Shown: in pieces, positions 42,611 to 52,177 of the stretch
Layout of the letters: every line of letters begins with the position of its first letter
Numbering within the stretch: the first letter of the stretch is position 1
NCBI RefSeq assembly: GCF_011617465.1
Contig: NZ_CP050153.1
Span: 1,860,001 to 1,924,000, forward strand
Source of the DNA: Brevibacterium pigmentatum
Lineage (GTDB): Bacteria; Actinomycetota; Actinomycetes; Actinomycetales; Brevibacteriaceae
DNA: 64,000 bases
Direction of reading: 5' to 3'
Program-made: the position numbers and the translations under genes
The notes under the pieces: generated by a model
The model's database searches: none
Told to the model about the DNA's origin: nothing
What the model saw: the letters and a program-made list of their open reading frames with translations, nothing else

Positions 42611-42616
42611 TAGTCT
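42611..42616 (+). promoter_or_regulatory. -10 box of the DUF3866 gene (leaderless)
   Basis: TAGTCT lies seven bases before the ATG at 42624. The divergent pafB has its own box 16 bases away (42590-42595), so the two promoters are back to back in 40 bases. Confidence 0.55.
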
Positions 42617-42623
42617 TGGGACC

Positions 42624-43757
42624 ATGATTCATTGGCGCAAAGGAATCGTCACAGCGATTCGCTCCACCCGGCCAGGATACACAGAGGTCGACGTCGAACT
42701 GGACGAGGCCGTGCCGGGCACCGATGTGAGATCCATCCGGGCGGTCGCCTACACCGATGCCGTCGGGCAGCCGCGCACCCAGGACACCGTCATCGTCAAT
42801 GTCTCGGCTCTGGCCAAGCGACTGGGCACCGGAGGCTTCGGTCTCATCATCGCCCTGCCCGATGCGCTGCCGGCCGACCCGCCGGACGGTCCCGGTCATC
42901 TGGTCAAGGACCGCTACTCCCCTCTCCAGACGATGGTCCTCGGCGTCGACGATCAGGAATCGCAGCATCATTCCACCCTCGCCGAGGCGGAGCACCTCGA
43001 GAACATGCCTGTGGTCGTGGCCGATCTGCATTCGGCTCTGCCCGCGGTGATCGCCGGGATCCGGAGCGTCGACCCCTCACTGTCGGTGGCGTATGTTCTC
43101 AGCGACGGTGCGGCTCTGCCGGCCCCGTTCTCCCAAGCCGTCGCCGGGCTCAAGGACGCTGCCTGGCTGGCCGGCGTGATCAGCACCGGCCAGGCCTGGG
43201 GCGGAGATCTTGAGGCGGTGACCATCCACACGGGACTGCTCGCCGCCAAGCACGTGATGGGCGCCGACATCACGATCGTCGCTCAGGGCCCAGGGAATCT
43301 GGGCACCGGCACGAAGTACGGCTATTCGGGCCTGGTCACCGGAGAGCATCTCAATGCTGCGGCCCTGCTCGGCGGACATCCGGTGGGTCTGCTGCGGATG
43401 TCGAACGCGGACGCCCGGGGCCGCCATTTCGGCATCTCCCATCATTCGCTGACGCCGCTGAGTGAGATCGCCCGACCGGGGACGACCGTGCCGGTGCCCG
43501 ATTTCTCCACCCTCACCGAGGCGGAACGGGCAGAGATGGATCCGGACCCCGATGTTGTGGCCGAGACCGTTGCCGAGCAGCTGCCTCGACTGCAGATGCA
43601 TGATCTCGTCGATGTCGATCTCACCGGACTGTGGGATGCGCTGCGCGCCTCACCGGTGCGTCTGTCGACGATGGGCAGGAAGCTGCCCGCCGATGCGGCA
43701 TCGTTCCTCGCGGCAGCCGCCGCGGGACGCTGTGCCGCCGAGCTCGTCCGCAGCTGA
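42624..43757 (+). CDS. DUF3866-family protein
   Basis: 377 residues, soluble. Family pieces: IHWRKGIVTAIRSTRPGYTE at the start, VTIHTGLLAAKHVMGADITIV in the middle, and GTGTKYGYSGLVTGEHLNAAALLGG. It is found near the Pup-proteasome cluster in many Actinobacteria, yet I know of no assigned function. It is the one gene here that runs against the pafB-to-helY and pafA-FKBP transcripts, with its own promoter. Confidence 0.85.
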   Translation: MIHWRKGIVTAIRSTRPGYTEVDVELDEAVPGTDVRSIRAVAYTDAVGQPRTQDTVIVNVSALAKRLGTGGFGLIIALPDALPADPPDGPGHLVKDRYSPLQTMVLGVDDQESQHHSTLAEAEHLENMPVVVADLHSALPAVIAGIRSVDPSLSVAYVLSDGAALPAPFSQAVAGLKDAAWLAGVISTGQAWGGDLEAVTIHTGLLAAKHVMGADITIVAQGPGNLGTGTKYGYSGLVTGEHLNAAALLGGHPVGLLRMSNADARGRHFGISHHSLTPLSEIARPGTTVPVPDFSTLTEAERAEMDPDPDVVAETVAEQLPRLQMHDLVDVDLTGLWDALRASPVRLSTMGRKLPADAASFLAAAAAGRCAAELVRS

Positions 43758-43778
43758 GGGCCTGTCCCTCAGAAAAGA

Positions 43779-43816
43779 CAGCTGTGGCCGGGTTCCGAAG
43801 AACCCGGCCACAGCTG
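43779..43816. terminator. 17-bp hairpin with CGAA loop
   Basis: Arms 43779-43795 and 43800-43816, perfect pairing, loop CGAA, then TTTC. It lies between the convergent DUF3866 and FKBP genes and can serve both. Confidence 0.9.
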
Positions 43817-43844
43817 TTTCAGTCAGAATCAGCGGGTGCCGATA

Positions 43845-44219
43845 TCAGCGCACGTTCTCGAGGTCGCACACGAAGATCAGCGTTTCACCCGGCTGGATGA
43901 CTCCGCCGGCGCCCTGGTCGCCGTACGCCAGGTGCGGCGGGATCTGCAGGGTGCGGCGTCCGCCGACCTTCATGCCCTGGATGCCCTGGTCCCAACCGGA
44001 GATGACCATTCCGGATCCGAGGCGGAACTCCAGCGGGGTGCCGCGGTTGTACGAGGCATCGAACTCTTCGCCCGTGGAATGGGCGACTCCGACGTAGTGC
44101 ACGCTCACGGTGTCGCCGGGTCCCGCCTCGGCGCCGGTGCCGACGACATCATCGGTGATGATGAGCTCGGTCGGGGCGTCGCCGCCGGGGAAATCGACTT
44201 CGGGCTTCTGCTTACTCAT
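43845..44219 (-). CDS. FKBP-type peptidyl-prolyl isomerase (cytoplasmic)
   Basis: 124 residues, a single FKBP domain of ~100 residues: GPGDTVSVHYVGVAHSTGEE, FDASYNRGTPLEFRLGSG, WDQGIQGMKVGGRRTLQIPP, LAYGDQGAGG. The substrate pocket residues (Y, F/D, W, Y) are present. There is no signal peptide. It lies 73 bases downstream of the lipoprotein FKBP on the same strand. Confidence 0.93.
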   Translation of the reverse strand: MSKQKPEVDFPGGDAPTELIITDDVVGTGAEAGPGDTVSVHYVGVAHSTGEEFDASYNRGTPLEFRLGSGMVISGWDQGIQGMKVGGRRTLQIPPHLAYGDQGAGGVIQPGETLIFVCDLENVR

Positions 44220-44292
44220 GTGTTCCTCCTGGTGTCGGTTCTCTTGAGTTGTCGTTCGGGACAGACCAGTCAGTCACGGCCTGACCGGTCTC

Positions 44293-45249
44293 TCAGCCCT
44301 GGGCAGAGAGTATGTCGACGACGAAGATGAGGGTCGAATCGCCCGGGATGGACGGTTCGCTGCCCTGTTCGCCGTAGCCCTTGTCCGGTGGGACGACGAG
44401 GACGACCTGGTCGCCGACCTTCTTGCCGACGAGGCCCTCGTTCCAGCCGTCGATGACCTGAGCTTCGCCGACCGGGGCGACGACGAACGGCTGTCCGCCC
44501 TTCTTCCAGTTCGAGTCGAAGGTCTTCGACGTGTCGTCCCAGAGCCAGCCGGAGTACTTCACGGCAACACTCTGGCCCTTCTTGACCTCGTCGCCTTCGC
44601 CTTCGATCGTCGTGTAGGTCTCGAGCTCGGTCGGCTTCTTGCCCTTCGGCTTCGAGATCGACGGGGCACCGTCGTCGCCCCATTTCACGGTGACGGGATT
44701 GTCCGACTGGTCGGCCTTCTTGCCCTCGGCGCGGGTCAGCGGCTTCTTCGTGTCCTCGACGTCGATGACGTAGACGAGCGTCTGCGAGGCTTGACCCTGC
44801 TCGGCGCTGCCGTTGAGCGTCATCATCACGCGTGATCCGACCTTGACGTCGATGAGTGCGTTGTACAGATCTTCGGAGATCTGGGACTTGTCCATGGGGA
44901 ATCCGGCGGCGGAATCCGAGTCGTAGCTGGATTCGACGGTCTTGCCGGTCGTTCCGGAGACCAGCGTCATCTGTGCCGTGACCTGCTCGCCGTCGGCGAT
45001 CTTGTCGCCGGTGCCCTCCTTGAGCACCTTCTTCTCGGTCTTGTCCATGACCAGTGGGGCCTCGAAGCTGACCTCGGGCTTCTTCCCGATCTTGCCGTCG
45101 ACGGTGATGTCGTCGAGGCTGGTCGACTTCGCGTCCTGAGCTGCGACCGACGGCGGAGGTGTGGTCGAGTCCTCTGACTCATCACCCTGCCCGCAGGCCG
45201 AGAGCAGCAGCAGACCCGCCGCGATGGCGCTGAGCACTTTGGTGCGCAC
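44293..45249 (-). CDS. FKBP-type isomerase lipoprotein with two FKBP domains
   Basis: 318 residues from GTG at 45249, which has AAAGGAAA upstream. The signal peptide ends in lipobox LLSAC, so the Cys is lipidated at the outer face of the membrane. The first FKBP-like domain (~85-185) is degenerate; the second (~215-318) is complete: VAVKYSGWLWDDTSKTFDSN, VIDGWNEGLVGKKVGDQVVL, VVPPDKGYGEQGSEPSIPGD. It folds exported proteins. It lies directly after pafA, as in many Actinobacteria. Confidence 0.9.
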   Translation of the reverse strand: MRTKVLSAIAAGLLLLSACGQGDESEDSTTPPPSVAAQDAKSTSLDDITVDGKIGKKPEVSFEAPLVMDKTEKKVLKEGTGDKIADGEQVTAQMTLVSGTTGKTVESSYDSDSAAGFPMDKSQISEDLYNALIDVKVGSRVMMTLNGSAEQGQASQTLVYVIDVEDTKKPLTRAEGKKADQSDNPVTVKWGDDGAPSISKPKGKKPTELETYTTIEGEGDEVKKGQSVAVKYSGWLWDDTSKTFDSNWKKGGQPFVVAPVGEAQVIDGWNEGLVGKKVGDQVVLVVPPDKGYGEQGSEPSIPGDSTLIFVVDILSAQG

Positions 45250-45312
45250 TGGTTTCCTTTCGTCACAGGAGGCCGCGCCCGGGTAGGGGCTCGACCGGAT
45301 CACAGGGCGATC

Positions 45313-46716
45313 TTACAGGCCCGCGATGAGTGTTTCCGCCTGCGGGTGAGTCGTGGCGAACGGGTCCTTGAGTGCGACCGCGCGACCGGATTCGTCGTTG
45401 AGGCGCAGATGCACCCAGTCGACGGTGTAGTCCCGACGGGCCGCATGAGCCGCCCGCACGAACTCACCGCGGATCGCCGCCCGTGTGCTCTCGGGCGGGA
45501 CGTCCTTCGCGCGCTCGGCCGCCTCGGCGGGGACGAGGCTCTTCGCCATCCCGGCGGCTTCCAGCTTGGGGAACAGCCCCGTTGCGGGGGTGATGTCGTG
45601 GAAGGCGATGTCGAGGCGGTGGATCCGCGCATCGGCGATATCGGTGATTCCGCGCTGCATGGACCGTTCGATGAGGGTGCGTTTCATCACCCAGTCGATC
45701 TCCGTGTCCACGGTTGAGAAGTCCTGCGATTCGACCGCGGTGAGCATCCGCGTCCACAGGTCGATGACGTAGTGGGCGAGATCATCATCGCCGAGGCTGT
45801 GCTCCCCCGATTCCACGATCCGCTGAGCCCGATCCCGGTAGTCCGACAGCAGTCCCAGCGGAGTCGTGGTGGTCCCGTCGGTGCGTTCGAGCACGACCCG
45901 TCCCGTGAGATCTCGGGCGACGAGCCGGATGTCGCGCACCGGGTGGCGCAGTCCGTTCTCCGGGATCCGCGCACCCTGTTCGATGAGGTCGAGCATGAGC
46001 ACCGCGGACCCGATCTTGAGCGCCGAGGTGGCCGTCGACATCGAGGAATCACCGACGATGACGTGCAGCCGCCGGTACTTCTCCGCATCCGCATGCGGTT
46101 CGTCGCGGGCATTGATGATCGGACGCGACCGCGTCGTCGCCGAGGACAGTCCCTCCCACATGACATCCGAACGCGCGGAGAGACCGAACATCATCTCCGT
46201 CCGGTCGGCTTCCTCGTCCGGGGTGAACGCCGACCGGCGCGGGATCACGGCTCCCGCCCCGACGAGCAGCTGCCGGGAGACGAGGAACGGCAGCAGCACT
46301 GTCGTCAGCCGATTGAAGTCGAGGGTGCGGCGGATGAGGAAGTTCTCGTGGGACCCATAGGAGTTTCCGGCCGCGTCCGTGTTGTTCTTGACCATGTGCA
46401 CGCGTCCGCCGATGCCGTCGGCTTCGAGCGCGGCCTGAGCCTTGTCCAGCAGGTCGATCATCAGGCCCTCGCCGGCCCGGTCCTGGGCGAGCAGGTCGCC
46501 GAGGTCGTCACATTCGGCGGTCGCGTACTCCGGATGGGATCCGACGTCGAGGTAGAGGCGTGAGCCGTTGGGCAGGAACACGTTCGACGACCGGCCCCAT
46601 TCGACGACGGGGCGGAAGAGGTAGCGGGCGATCTCCTCGGGGCCGATGCGCCGGCCGTCGGGATCGGCGGTGTGGGCGAGTCCGTATTCGGTTTCGAGCC
46701 CGTAGATGCGTGCCAT
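45313..46716 (-). CDS. pafA: Pup-protein ligase PafA
   Basis: 467 residues, usual length ~450-480. It joins Pup's C-terminal Glu (after deamidation by Dop) to lysines of target proteins with ATP. The N-terminal carboxylate-amine ligase strand is MARIYGLETEYGLAHT, the ATP-binding YLDVGSHPEYATAECDDL follows near residue 55, then VHMVKNNTDAAGNSYGSHEN and RPIINARDEPHADAEKYRRL. Starts directly at the prcA stop (no gap). Confidence 0.97.
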   Translation of the reverse strand: MARIYGLETEYGLAHTADPDGRRIGPEEIARYLFRPVVEWGRSSNVFLPNGSRLYLDVGSHPEYATAECDDLGDLLAQDRAGEGLMIDLLDKAQAALEADGIGGRVHMVKNNTDAAGNSYGSHENFLIRRTLDFNRLTTVLLPFLVSRQLLVGAGAVIPRRSAFTPDEEADRTEMMFGLSARSDVMWEGLSSATTRSRPIINARDEPHADAEKYRRLHVIVGDSSMSTATSALKIGSAVLMLDLIEQGARIPENGLRHPVRDIRLVARDLTGRVVLERTDGTTTTPLGLLSDYRDRAQRIVESGEHSLGDDDLAHYVIDLWTRMLTAVESQDFSTVDTEIDWVMKRTLIERSMQRGITDIADARIHRLDIAFHDITPATGLFPKLEAAGMAKSLVPAEAAERAKDVPPESTRAAIRGEFVRAAHAARRDYTVDWVHLRLNDESGRAVALKDPFATTHPQAETLIAGL

Positions 46717-47406
46717 TCAGTCCTCCCGCAGTTCGCTCATCGCCGCATCGTCGAGGCGGCGGGACGTCCGCTGCTTCGACGTCGTGCGATCGAGGACGGC
46801 GGCCTCGAGTGCGTCGGTGGCCAGCGTCGCCTGGGTTGCGGCGGCCAAAGCGGCGACACCGTGGTTGAACACTTCGCGCAGACTCATCTGCGAGCTGCGC
46901 ACCCCTGCCAGAGATGCCGTAATCGCATCGGCCTGACCGCCGATGGCCACATGTTCGGTCTCGTCGATGACGGAGCCGTCGTAGCTGAGCCTGTAGAGCT
47001 GGTCGGTCTCCGGTGTGAGTCCGAGTTCGGCGACGACGAGTTCGACCTCGAAGGGCTTGGATTCAGTCGTGAAGACTCCTGCCAGCGTCTGCGCGTACGC
47101 GTTGGTCAGTCCGCGAGCGGTGACGTCGGTGCGGTCATAGGAGTATCCGCGCAGATCGGCATAGCGGACTCCGGCCTGGCGGAGGGTCTCGAATTCGTTG
47201 TACTTGCCGACGGCGGCGAAGCCGATCCGGTCGTAGATCTCAGCGATCTTGTGCAGCGTCGGTGACGGGTTCTCCGCCAGCAGCAGGATTCCGACGTCGA
47301 AGCGCATGACGACCACGGAGCGGCCGCGGGCGATGCCCTTGCGGGCGAAGTCCGCCCGATCCTTCATCAGCTGTTCGGGCGAGACGTAGAACGGTGCCTG
47401 ACTCAT
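46717..47406 (-). CDS. prcA: Proteasome subunit alpha
   Basis: 229 residues; the alpha ring of the 20S core. Gating N-terminus MSQAPFYVSPEQLMKDRADF, and core strands GRSVVVMRFDVGILLLAENP and IYDRIGFAAVGKYNEFETLR. It is short at the C-terminus compared with the ~245-250-residue mycobacterial form. It lies 34 bases after prcB, on the same transcript. Confidence 0.96.
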   Translation of the reverse strand: MSQAPFYVSPEQLMKDRADFARKGIARGRSVVVMRFDVGILLLAENPSPTLHKIAEIYDRIGFAAVGKYNEFETLRQAGVRYADLRGYSYDRTDVTARGLTNAYAQTLAGVFTTESKPFEVELVVAELGLTPETDQLYRLSYDGSVIDETEHVAIGGQADAITASLAGVRSSQMSLREVFNHGVAALAAATQATLATDALEAAVLDRTTSKQRTSRRLDDAAMSELRED

Positions 47407-47440
47407 CGACGATCCTTTCGCGGAAACGGTGCCGCACTCA

Positions 47441-48238
47441 TCACCGGGCGGTGGCCGTGCGGCGGGCGACGACCTCGGTGGCGGTGTCCAAGACGGTGGC
47501 GGAATCGACTTCGGTGACCCCGTTGTCGAGGTCGACGGTGAAGATCGTCGGAGCGATCTGCCGGACGAAATCCGGTCCGCCCGTCGCCGAGTCGTCGTCG
47601 GACGCGTCGAAGAGAGCTTCGACGGCCACGGAGATCGCCTGCTCCTGGTCGAGATCGGCCCGCCACAGCTTCTTCAGTGCCCCGCGGGCGAAGCCGGAAC
47701 CGGAGCCGATGGAATGGAACCGGTGCTCTTCGTACTTTCCGCCGGTGACGTCGAAGCTGAAGATCTGGCCCTGGGGTCGCGATTCGTCGACTCCGGCGAA
47801 CAGCGGGACGACGGTCAGTCCCCGCATCGCCAGGCCGAGGTTTCCGCGCAGCATCGCCGCGAGTCGGTTGGCTTTGCCGTTGAGCGACAGGCGGGCGCCT
47901 TCGATCTTCTCGTAGTGTTCGAGTTCGAGTTGGAAAAGCCGGATGAGGTCGAGGGCGACACCGGCAGTGCCGGCGATGCCGATGACGGAGTAATCATCGG
48001 CGGCTTTGACCTTCTCCATCGAATGCGAGGCGATGAGGTTGCCGATCGTCGCCCTCCGGTCACCGGCCATGAGGATTCCACTGGCCGTGCGGAAGCAGAT
48101 GATCGTCGTGCCCTCCGGGGACTGTTCGGCCAGATCCCGGGCACCGGGGTGCGGCAGCGCTTCGGGGGCGAGGGAACGGGCGAGTTCGACGAACGAGTTG
48201 CTCGTCGAACTCAAGAATGCAGGAGGGAATCCTGCCAT
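47441..48238 (-). CDS. prcB: Proteasome subunit beta
   Basis: 265 residues, of which the first 43 are a propeptide removed to expose the catalytic Thr44 (EG then [11 protein letters not shown]). Other active-site residues are D60-like in [11 protein letters not shown] and the Lys region [20 protein letters not shown]. The start ATG at 48236-48238 is one base from the pup stop. It degrades pupylated proteins. Confidence 0.97.
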   Translation of the reverse strand: MAGFPPAFLSSTSNSFVELARSLAPEALPHPGARDLAEQSPEGTTIICFRTASGILMAGDRRATIGNLIASHSMEKVKAADDYSVIGIAGTAGVALDLIRLFQLELEHYEKIEGARLSLNGKANRLAAMLRGNLGLAMRGLTVVPLFAGVDESRPQGQIFSFDVTGGKYEEHRFHSIGSGSGFARGALKKLWRADLDQEQAISVAVEALFDASDDDSATGGPDFVRQIAPTIFTVDLDNGVTEVDSATVLDTATEVVARRTATAR

Positions 48239-48239
48239 C

Positions 48240-48431
48240 TCATTGGCCGCCCTTCTGCACGAAGTTCTTGACGAATTCCTCCGCGTTCGATTCGAGCACG
48301 CCGTCGATCTCGTCGAGGATGGAATCGACGTTCTGAGTGTTGATCTGTCCCTGCACGGCCTCCGGCGGATCGACGGGGGCGTCTCCCCCACCGGTCGATT
48401 TGTCTCTCTGGACCTGTTCCTGCGAGCTCAT
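48240..48431 (-). CDS. pup: Prokaryotic ubiquitin-like protein Pup
   Basis: 63 residues, disordered N-terminal half and the helix that binds the ATPase coiled coil ([20 protein letters not shown]). It ends in VQKGGQ: the terminal Gln must be deamidated by Dop to Glu before PafA can use it. It lies between dop and prcB, 11 and 1 bases away. Confidence 0.98.
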   Translation of the reverse strand: MSSQEQVQRDKSTGGGDAPVDPPEAVQGQINTQNVDSILDEIDGVLESNAEEFVKNFVQKGGQ

Positions 48432-48442
48432 CTCACACTCCT

Positions 48443-49972
48443 TCAGTCGTTCTTCACGCTCAGTCTATCCACTCCGAGTGCCTTGAGCAGGCCCTCGGCG
48501 GTCTCGATTCCCTCGACTCGTTCGGCGAGCAGTTCGCGAGTGCCCTTGAGCGGTTCGTGCATGGGCAGGCGCACCACTCCGAAGGCTCCCGCATTGAGTA
48601 CGAGGGAATCCCAGCTGGCGGCCACCAGATCCTCGCCGAGGCGGCTGACCGCCACGGAGCGCAGGAACGCCCGGGTCCCGTCGGGGGCGTTGGTCACGGC
48701 GGCTTCGACCTCGGCGTCGGTGGTCATCCGGCGGATGCGTCCGGCTCGTTCGAGCTTGTGGAAGAGCCCCTTCTCCGGGCGCACATCGTGGTACTGGACG
48801 TCGATGAGGGCGAGCTTCGGGTGGTCCCAGTCGATGTCCTCCCGTGTTCGGTAGCTCTCGAGCAGCACCCACTTGGCGACCCAGTCGATGGAGTCGGCGA
48901 GAGTCTTCGGGTCGGTCGAGAGTCCGTCGAGGAACCGGCGCCATTCGGCGAGCACCTCGGTGGTCGCGGCGTCGTCGTGATCCGCGTGTTCGATGCAGGC
49001 GGAATAGAAGCGCTCTTGGATCTCCAATGCCGTGAGCGTCGTTCCGTCGCTCAGCGGCAGCCGCGCAGTCAGGCCGAGGTCGTGGCTGACATCCCACAGC
49101 GACTGCAGAGAGTCGGCGAGTTCGATCCGCGGTGCCAGTCCGGCTTCGATGAGTCCGAGGACGAGGGATGTCGCGCCGAAGCGGACGAACGTTGCGGGCT
49201 CCGCGAGGGTGGCGTCGCCGATGATCACGTGCAGCCGACGGTACTTCGCGGGGTCGGCGTGCGGTTCGTCACGGGTGTTGACGATGGGACGGCGCAGGGT
49301 CGTCTCGAGGCCCACTTCGGCTTCGAAGAAGTCCGCTCGAGACGAGATCTGGAAGCCTTTGCCCTCTCCTTCACGACCGATGCCGACCCGTCCCGATCCG
49401 CACAGGATCTGGCGGGTGACGAAGAACGGGATGAGTCCTGCCACGATGTCCTCGAAATCCGTGGACCTGTCGACGAGGTAGTTCTCATGGGTGCCGTAGG
49501 AGGCTCCCTTGGAGTCCGTGTTGTTCTTGTACAGATTGACCGGTTCCGCGCTCTTCTCAAGCGTCCGCACCGATTCCAGGGCCACGAGGTCGCCGGCCCG
49601 GTCGAAGGTGACGATATCGCGCGGAGTGAGCACCTCCGGGGAGGAGTATTCGGGGTGGGCGTGGTCAACGTAGTACCGAGCGCCATTCTCCGTGACGACA
49701 TTGGCCAGATACTGGGCTTCGACGTCGTCCTGAGGGATATGGGTCAGTTGCGAGGCGTCGGCATCGGCGATGTTCATGAAGAAGCCCCGGGCGTCGGCCA
49801 GCGGGGACTCGGTGGCGAAGTCCCAGAAGTTCTGCGACGACTTCAGCCCGCGAGGACCGGCATAGGCGTCGACGACCCGGGCCGAGTCCCGCATCGGGTT
49901 CGCTCGCGGGTTGCCCGGCTGGCTGAGGCCGAACTCCGTCTCGGCTCCCATGACGCGCCTGACTCTGAGCAT
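48443..49972 (-). CDS. dop: Pup deamidase/depupylase Dop
   Basis: 509 residues from the ATG at 49970-49972, preceded by GGAGGAG. It turns the C-terminal Gln of Pup to Glu and can cut Pup from substrates. MLRVRRVMGAETEFGLS holds the first catalytic Glu; ARYYVDHAHPEYSSPEVLTP, YKNNTDSKGASYGTHENYLV and RPIVNTRDEPHADPAKYRRL mirror PafA. The Dop-specific loop follows residue 35 (GNPRANPMRDSARVVDAYAG). Confidence 0.97.
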   Translation of the reverse strand: MLRVRRVMGAETEFGLSQPGNPRANPMRDSARVVDAYAGPRGLKSSQNFWDFATESPLADARGFFMNIADADASQLTHIPQDDVEAQYLANVVTENGARYYVDHAHPEYSSPEVLTPRDIVTFDRAGDLVALESVRTLEKSAEPVNLYKNNTDSKGASYGTHENYLVDRSTDFEDIVAGLIPFFVTRQILCGSGRVGIGREGEGKGFQISSRADFFEAEVGLETTLRRPIVNTRDEPHADPAKYRRLHVIIGDATLAEPATFVRFGATSLVLGLIEAGLAPRIELADSLQSLWDVSHDLGLTARLPLSDGTTLTALEIQERFYSACIEHADHDDAATTEVLAEWRRFLDGLSTDPKTLADSIDWVAKWVLLESYRTREDIDWDHPKLALIDVQYHDVRPEKGLFHKLERAGRIRRMTTDAEVEAAVTNAPDGTRAFLRSVAVSRLGEDLVAASWDSLVLNAGAFGVVRLPMHEPLKGTRELLAERVEGIETAEGLLKALGVDRLSVKND

Positions 49973-50004
49973 CTGCTTCTCCTCCAAGGTCTAGACTCGG
50001 GGAC

Positions 50005-50409
50005 GTGGCAACGAAGAAATCTCATCTCCCCATCGCACTGATCGTCGACCTCATCCTCGTGGTTCTGTTCGCGATCGTCGGTCATTACACACATTCTCAC
50101 AATTTCGATCCGCAGGGGCTGATGACCACAGCGTGGCCGTTCGTCGCGGCCCTCGTCATCGCGTGGCTGCTCACTGCCGTCTGGGATCGACCGATCGCTC
50201 CCCTGGCCACGGGCACCGGCGTCTGGGCGATCACCGTCCTCGGCGGACTCGTCCTGCGCGGAATCGCCGGCCAGGGCGAGGATCCGGGCAATGTCGCCGT
50301 GAGCTTCATGATCGTGGCGACCTCGCTCAATCTCATCACCCTCGTCGGCTGGCGTCTCATCGCCACCGCCGTCTCCGGCGGTTCGGGCCGCCGCAGACGC
50401 AGCCGCTGA
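50005..50409 (+). CDS. DUF3054-family membrane protein
   Basis: 134 residues, four membrane helices. DLILVVLFAIVGHYTHSHN, TAWPFVAALVIAWLLT, WAITVLGGLVLRG and SFMIVATSLNLITLVGWRL fit DUF3054. Function unknown. TAGACT at 49992-49997 lies seven bases before the GTG, suggesting a leaderless mRNA. It runs opposite to dop and the ATPase gene between them. Confidence 0.85.
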   Translation: MATKKSHLPIALIVDLILVVLFAIVGHYTHSHNFDPQGLMTTAWPFVAALVIAWLLTAVWDRPIAPLATGTGVWAITVLGGLVLRGIAGQGEDPGNVAVSFMIVATSLNLITLVGWRLIATAVSGGSGRRRRSR

Positions 50410-50456
50410 ACGCCCTTCGCCTCGTCGCGAGGTCTACCCGCGGACATCCGCACACG

Positions 50457-50500
50457 AAGAGCCCGCCGTGGCCGTCAGCTGACGGAGACGGCGGGCTCTT
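50457..50500. terminator. Composite hairpin between DUF3054 and ATPase genes
   Basis: 13-bp outer stem (50457-50469 with 50488-50500) enclosing a perfect 14-bp palindrome CCGTCAGCTGACGG at about 50472-50485. It lies between convergent genes. Confidence 0.75.
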
Positions 50501-50524
50501 CGCTCTTCCCGGGTTCGGGACGGC

Positions 50525-52177
50525 TCAGACGAGGTCGGAGTTCGGTCGCACCTCGGCGATCTCGGTCTCGTACGGCACGGTCGGGGCTCCCCTGGTCGTG
50601 TCGAGGTGCATCATCCGCAGATGTGTGACGCGTTCGCCCTTGCGGCCGGAGATCCGCGCCCATTCGTCGGGGTTCGTCGTGTTCGGCAGATCCTCGTGTT
50701 CGCTGAACTCCTCGGCGATCGCATCCTCGAAATGTCCGGGACGCAGACCGCGTTCGCCGGTGTCGAGCAGCGATTTGATCGCCGCCTTCTTCGCCCGGTC
50801 GACGATGTTGTGGATCATCGCTCCGGAGGCGAAAGCGGAGAAGTGGAGGACTTCCTTCGAACCGTCGGCATAGCTGACCTCGACGAATTCGTTCTCCGGG
50901 GTCTCTGCGAACATCCGTTCGACACAGCTGTCGATGAGTGCGGCGACCGCCTCGGCGGGGGTGTCATGACCGGCGAGCACGCTCGAGTGCAGGGGCAGCT
51001 CCGCGGTCAGGTACTTCTCGAAGATGTCCCGGGCGGCCTCGGCGTCTGGGCGTTCAATGCGGATCTTCACATCGAGTCGGCCGGGCCTCAGGATCGCGGG
51101 GTCGATGAGGTCCTCACGGTTCGACGCACCGATGACGATGACGTTGTCGAGCTGTTCGACGCCGTCGATCTCGGTGAGCAGCTGCGGCACGATCGTCGTC
51201 TCTACGTCCGATGATTTTCCGGTTCCGCGGGTGCGGAACAGGGATTCCATCTCGTCGAAGAACACCACGACGGGAAAACCGGCCGAGGCCTTCTCGCGTG
51301 CTCGGGCGAAGATCAGGCGCAGCTGACGCTCCGTCTCTCCGACGTATTTGTCCAGCAGCTCCGGGCCTTTGATGTTGAGGAAGTAGGTCTTGCTCGTGCG
51401 GACCTTGCCCGTGCGATCGGCCAGGGAGTTCGCCACGGCCTTGGCGATGAGCGTCTTTCCGCAGCCGGGAGGTCCGTAGAGCAGGATTCCCTTCGGTGGT
51501 TTGAGTCCGTGCTCGGTGTAGAGCTCGGGATGCTCGAAGGGCAGCTCGACGGCATCCTTGATCTGTTCGATCTGGTCGGCCAGTCCGCCGATGTCGGAGT
51601 AGGTGATGTCGGGGACCTCTTCGAGCAGCAGCGAGGAGACCTCGGGCTTTTCGACGACCTGCAGTGCGTAGTGGGTGCGGGTGTCGACGACGACGGCATC
51701 GCCGACGCGCAGTCCCGCGTCGACGAGGCCGGCCGCGAGGGTGAAGACCTGTTCGTCATCGCCTGGGGCTCCGACGAGGATGCGCTGGGAGTCGACGAAT
51801 TCGCGGACGTTGACAACTGATCCCACGGGTGGGAAGTCGCCGGTGCCGATGACGACGAGACCTTCGGATAGGAGCACATCGGCTCCGGCCCGCAGGCCCT
51901 CGGGTTCGACCTCGGGCGCGACGGCCACGCGCATCCGGCGGCCGCCGACGATGACATCGGCGGTCACGGCGTTCTCGCCGAGGGCGACGAGCGTGCCCCA
52001 GTTGTTCGGCGGCTCGGTCAGGCGCCGAGCCTCCTCCTTGATCCGTCCCAGTTCGTCACGGGCCGTACGCAGAGTCTTCGACAGTGCCTCATTGCGTTTG
52101 CCCGCGGTGTAGAGCTGCTGGCGCAGAGCAGCGGTGTCCTCGCGCAGCTTCTTCACCTCGGTCGTGGTCTCTGTCAT
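50525..52177 (-). CDS. arc: Proteasome-associated AAA+ ATPase (ARC/Mpa)
   Basis: 550 residues. It unfolds pupylated proteins and feeds them into the 20S core. Coiled coil ([20 protein letters not shown], then on to ~55) binds Pup; two OB domains (~60-200) follow; AAA Walker [21 protein letters not shown] near 230, Walker [21 protein letters not shown] near 315, and arginine finger area [13 protein letters not shown]. The usual C-terminal GQYL that docks into the 20S alpha ring is missing: the protein ends [12 protein letters not shown]. Its start overlaps trmI's end by four bases. Confidence 0.96.
   Translation of the reverse strand: MTETTTEVKKLREDTAALRQQLYTAGKRNEALSKTLRTARDELGRIKEEARRLTEPPNNWGTLVALGENAVTADVIVGGRRMRVAVAPEVEPEGLRAGADVLLSEGLVVIGTGDFPPVGSVVNVREFVDSQRILVGAPGDDEQVFTLAAGLVDAGLRVGDAVVVDTRTHYALQVVEKPEVSSLLLEEVPDITYSDIGGLADQIEQIKDAVELPFEHPELYTEHGLKPPKGILLYGPPGCGKTLIAKAVANSLADRTGKVRTSKTYFLNIKGPELLDKYVGETERQLRLIFARAREKASAGFPVVVFFDEMESLFRTRGTGKSSDVETTIVPQLLTEIDGVEQLDNVIVIGASNREDLIDPAILRPGRLDVKIRIERPDAEAARDIFEKYLTAELPLHSSVLAGHDTPAEAVAALIDSCVERMFAETPENEFVEVSYADGSKEVLHFSAFASGAMIHNIVDRAKKAAIKSLLDTGERGLRPGHFEDAIAEEFSEHEDLPNTTNPDEWARISGRKGERVTHLRMMHLDTTRGAPTVPYETEIAEVRPNSDLV

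Noticed and set aside
44720..45040. A third separate FKBP gene
   Set aside because: It is the first, degenerate FKBP-like domain of the lipoprotein gene in the same frame, not a separate gene.
48557..50041. A 494-codon plus-strand frame opposite dop
   Set aside because: dop is unmistakable; the opposite frame has no domain and no promoter.
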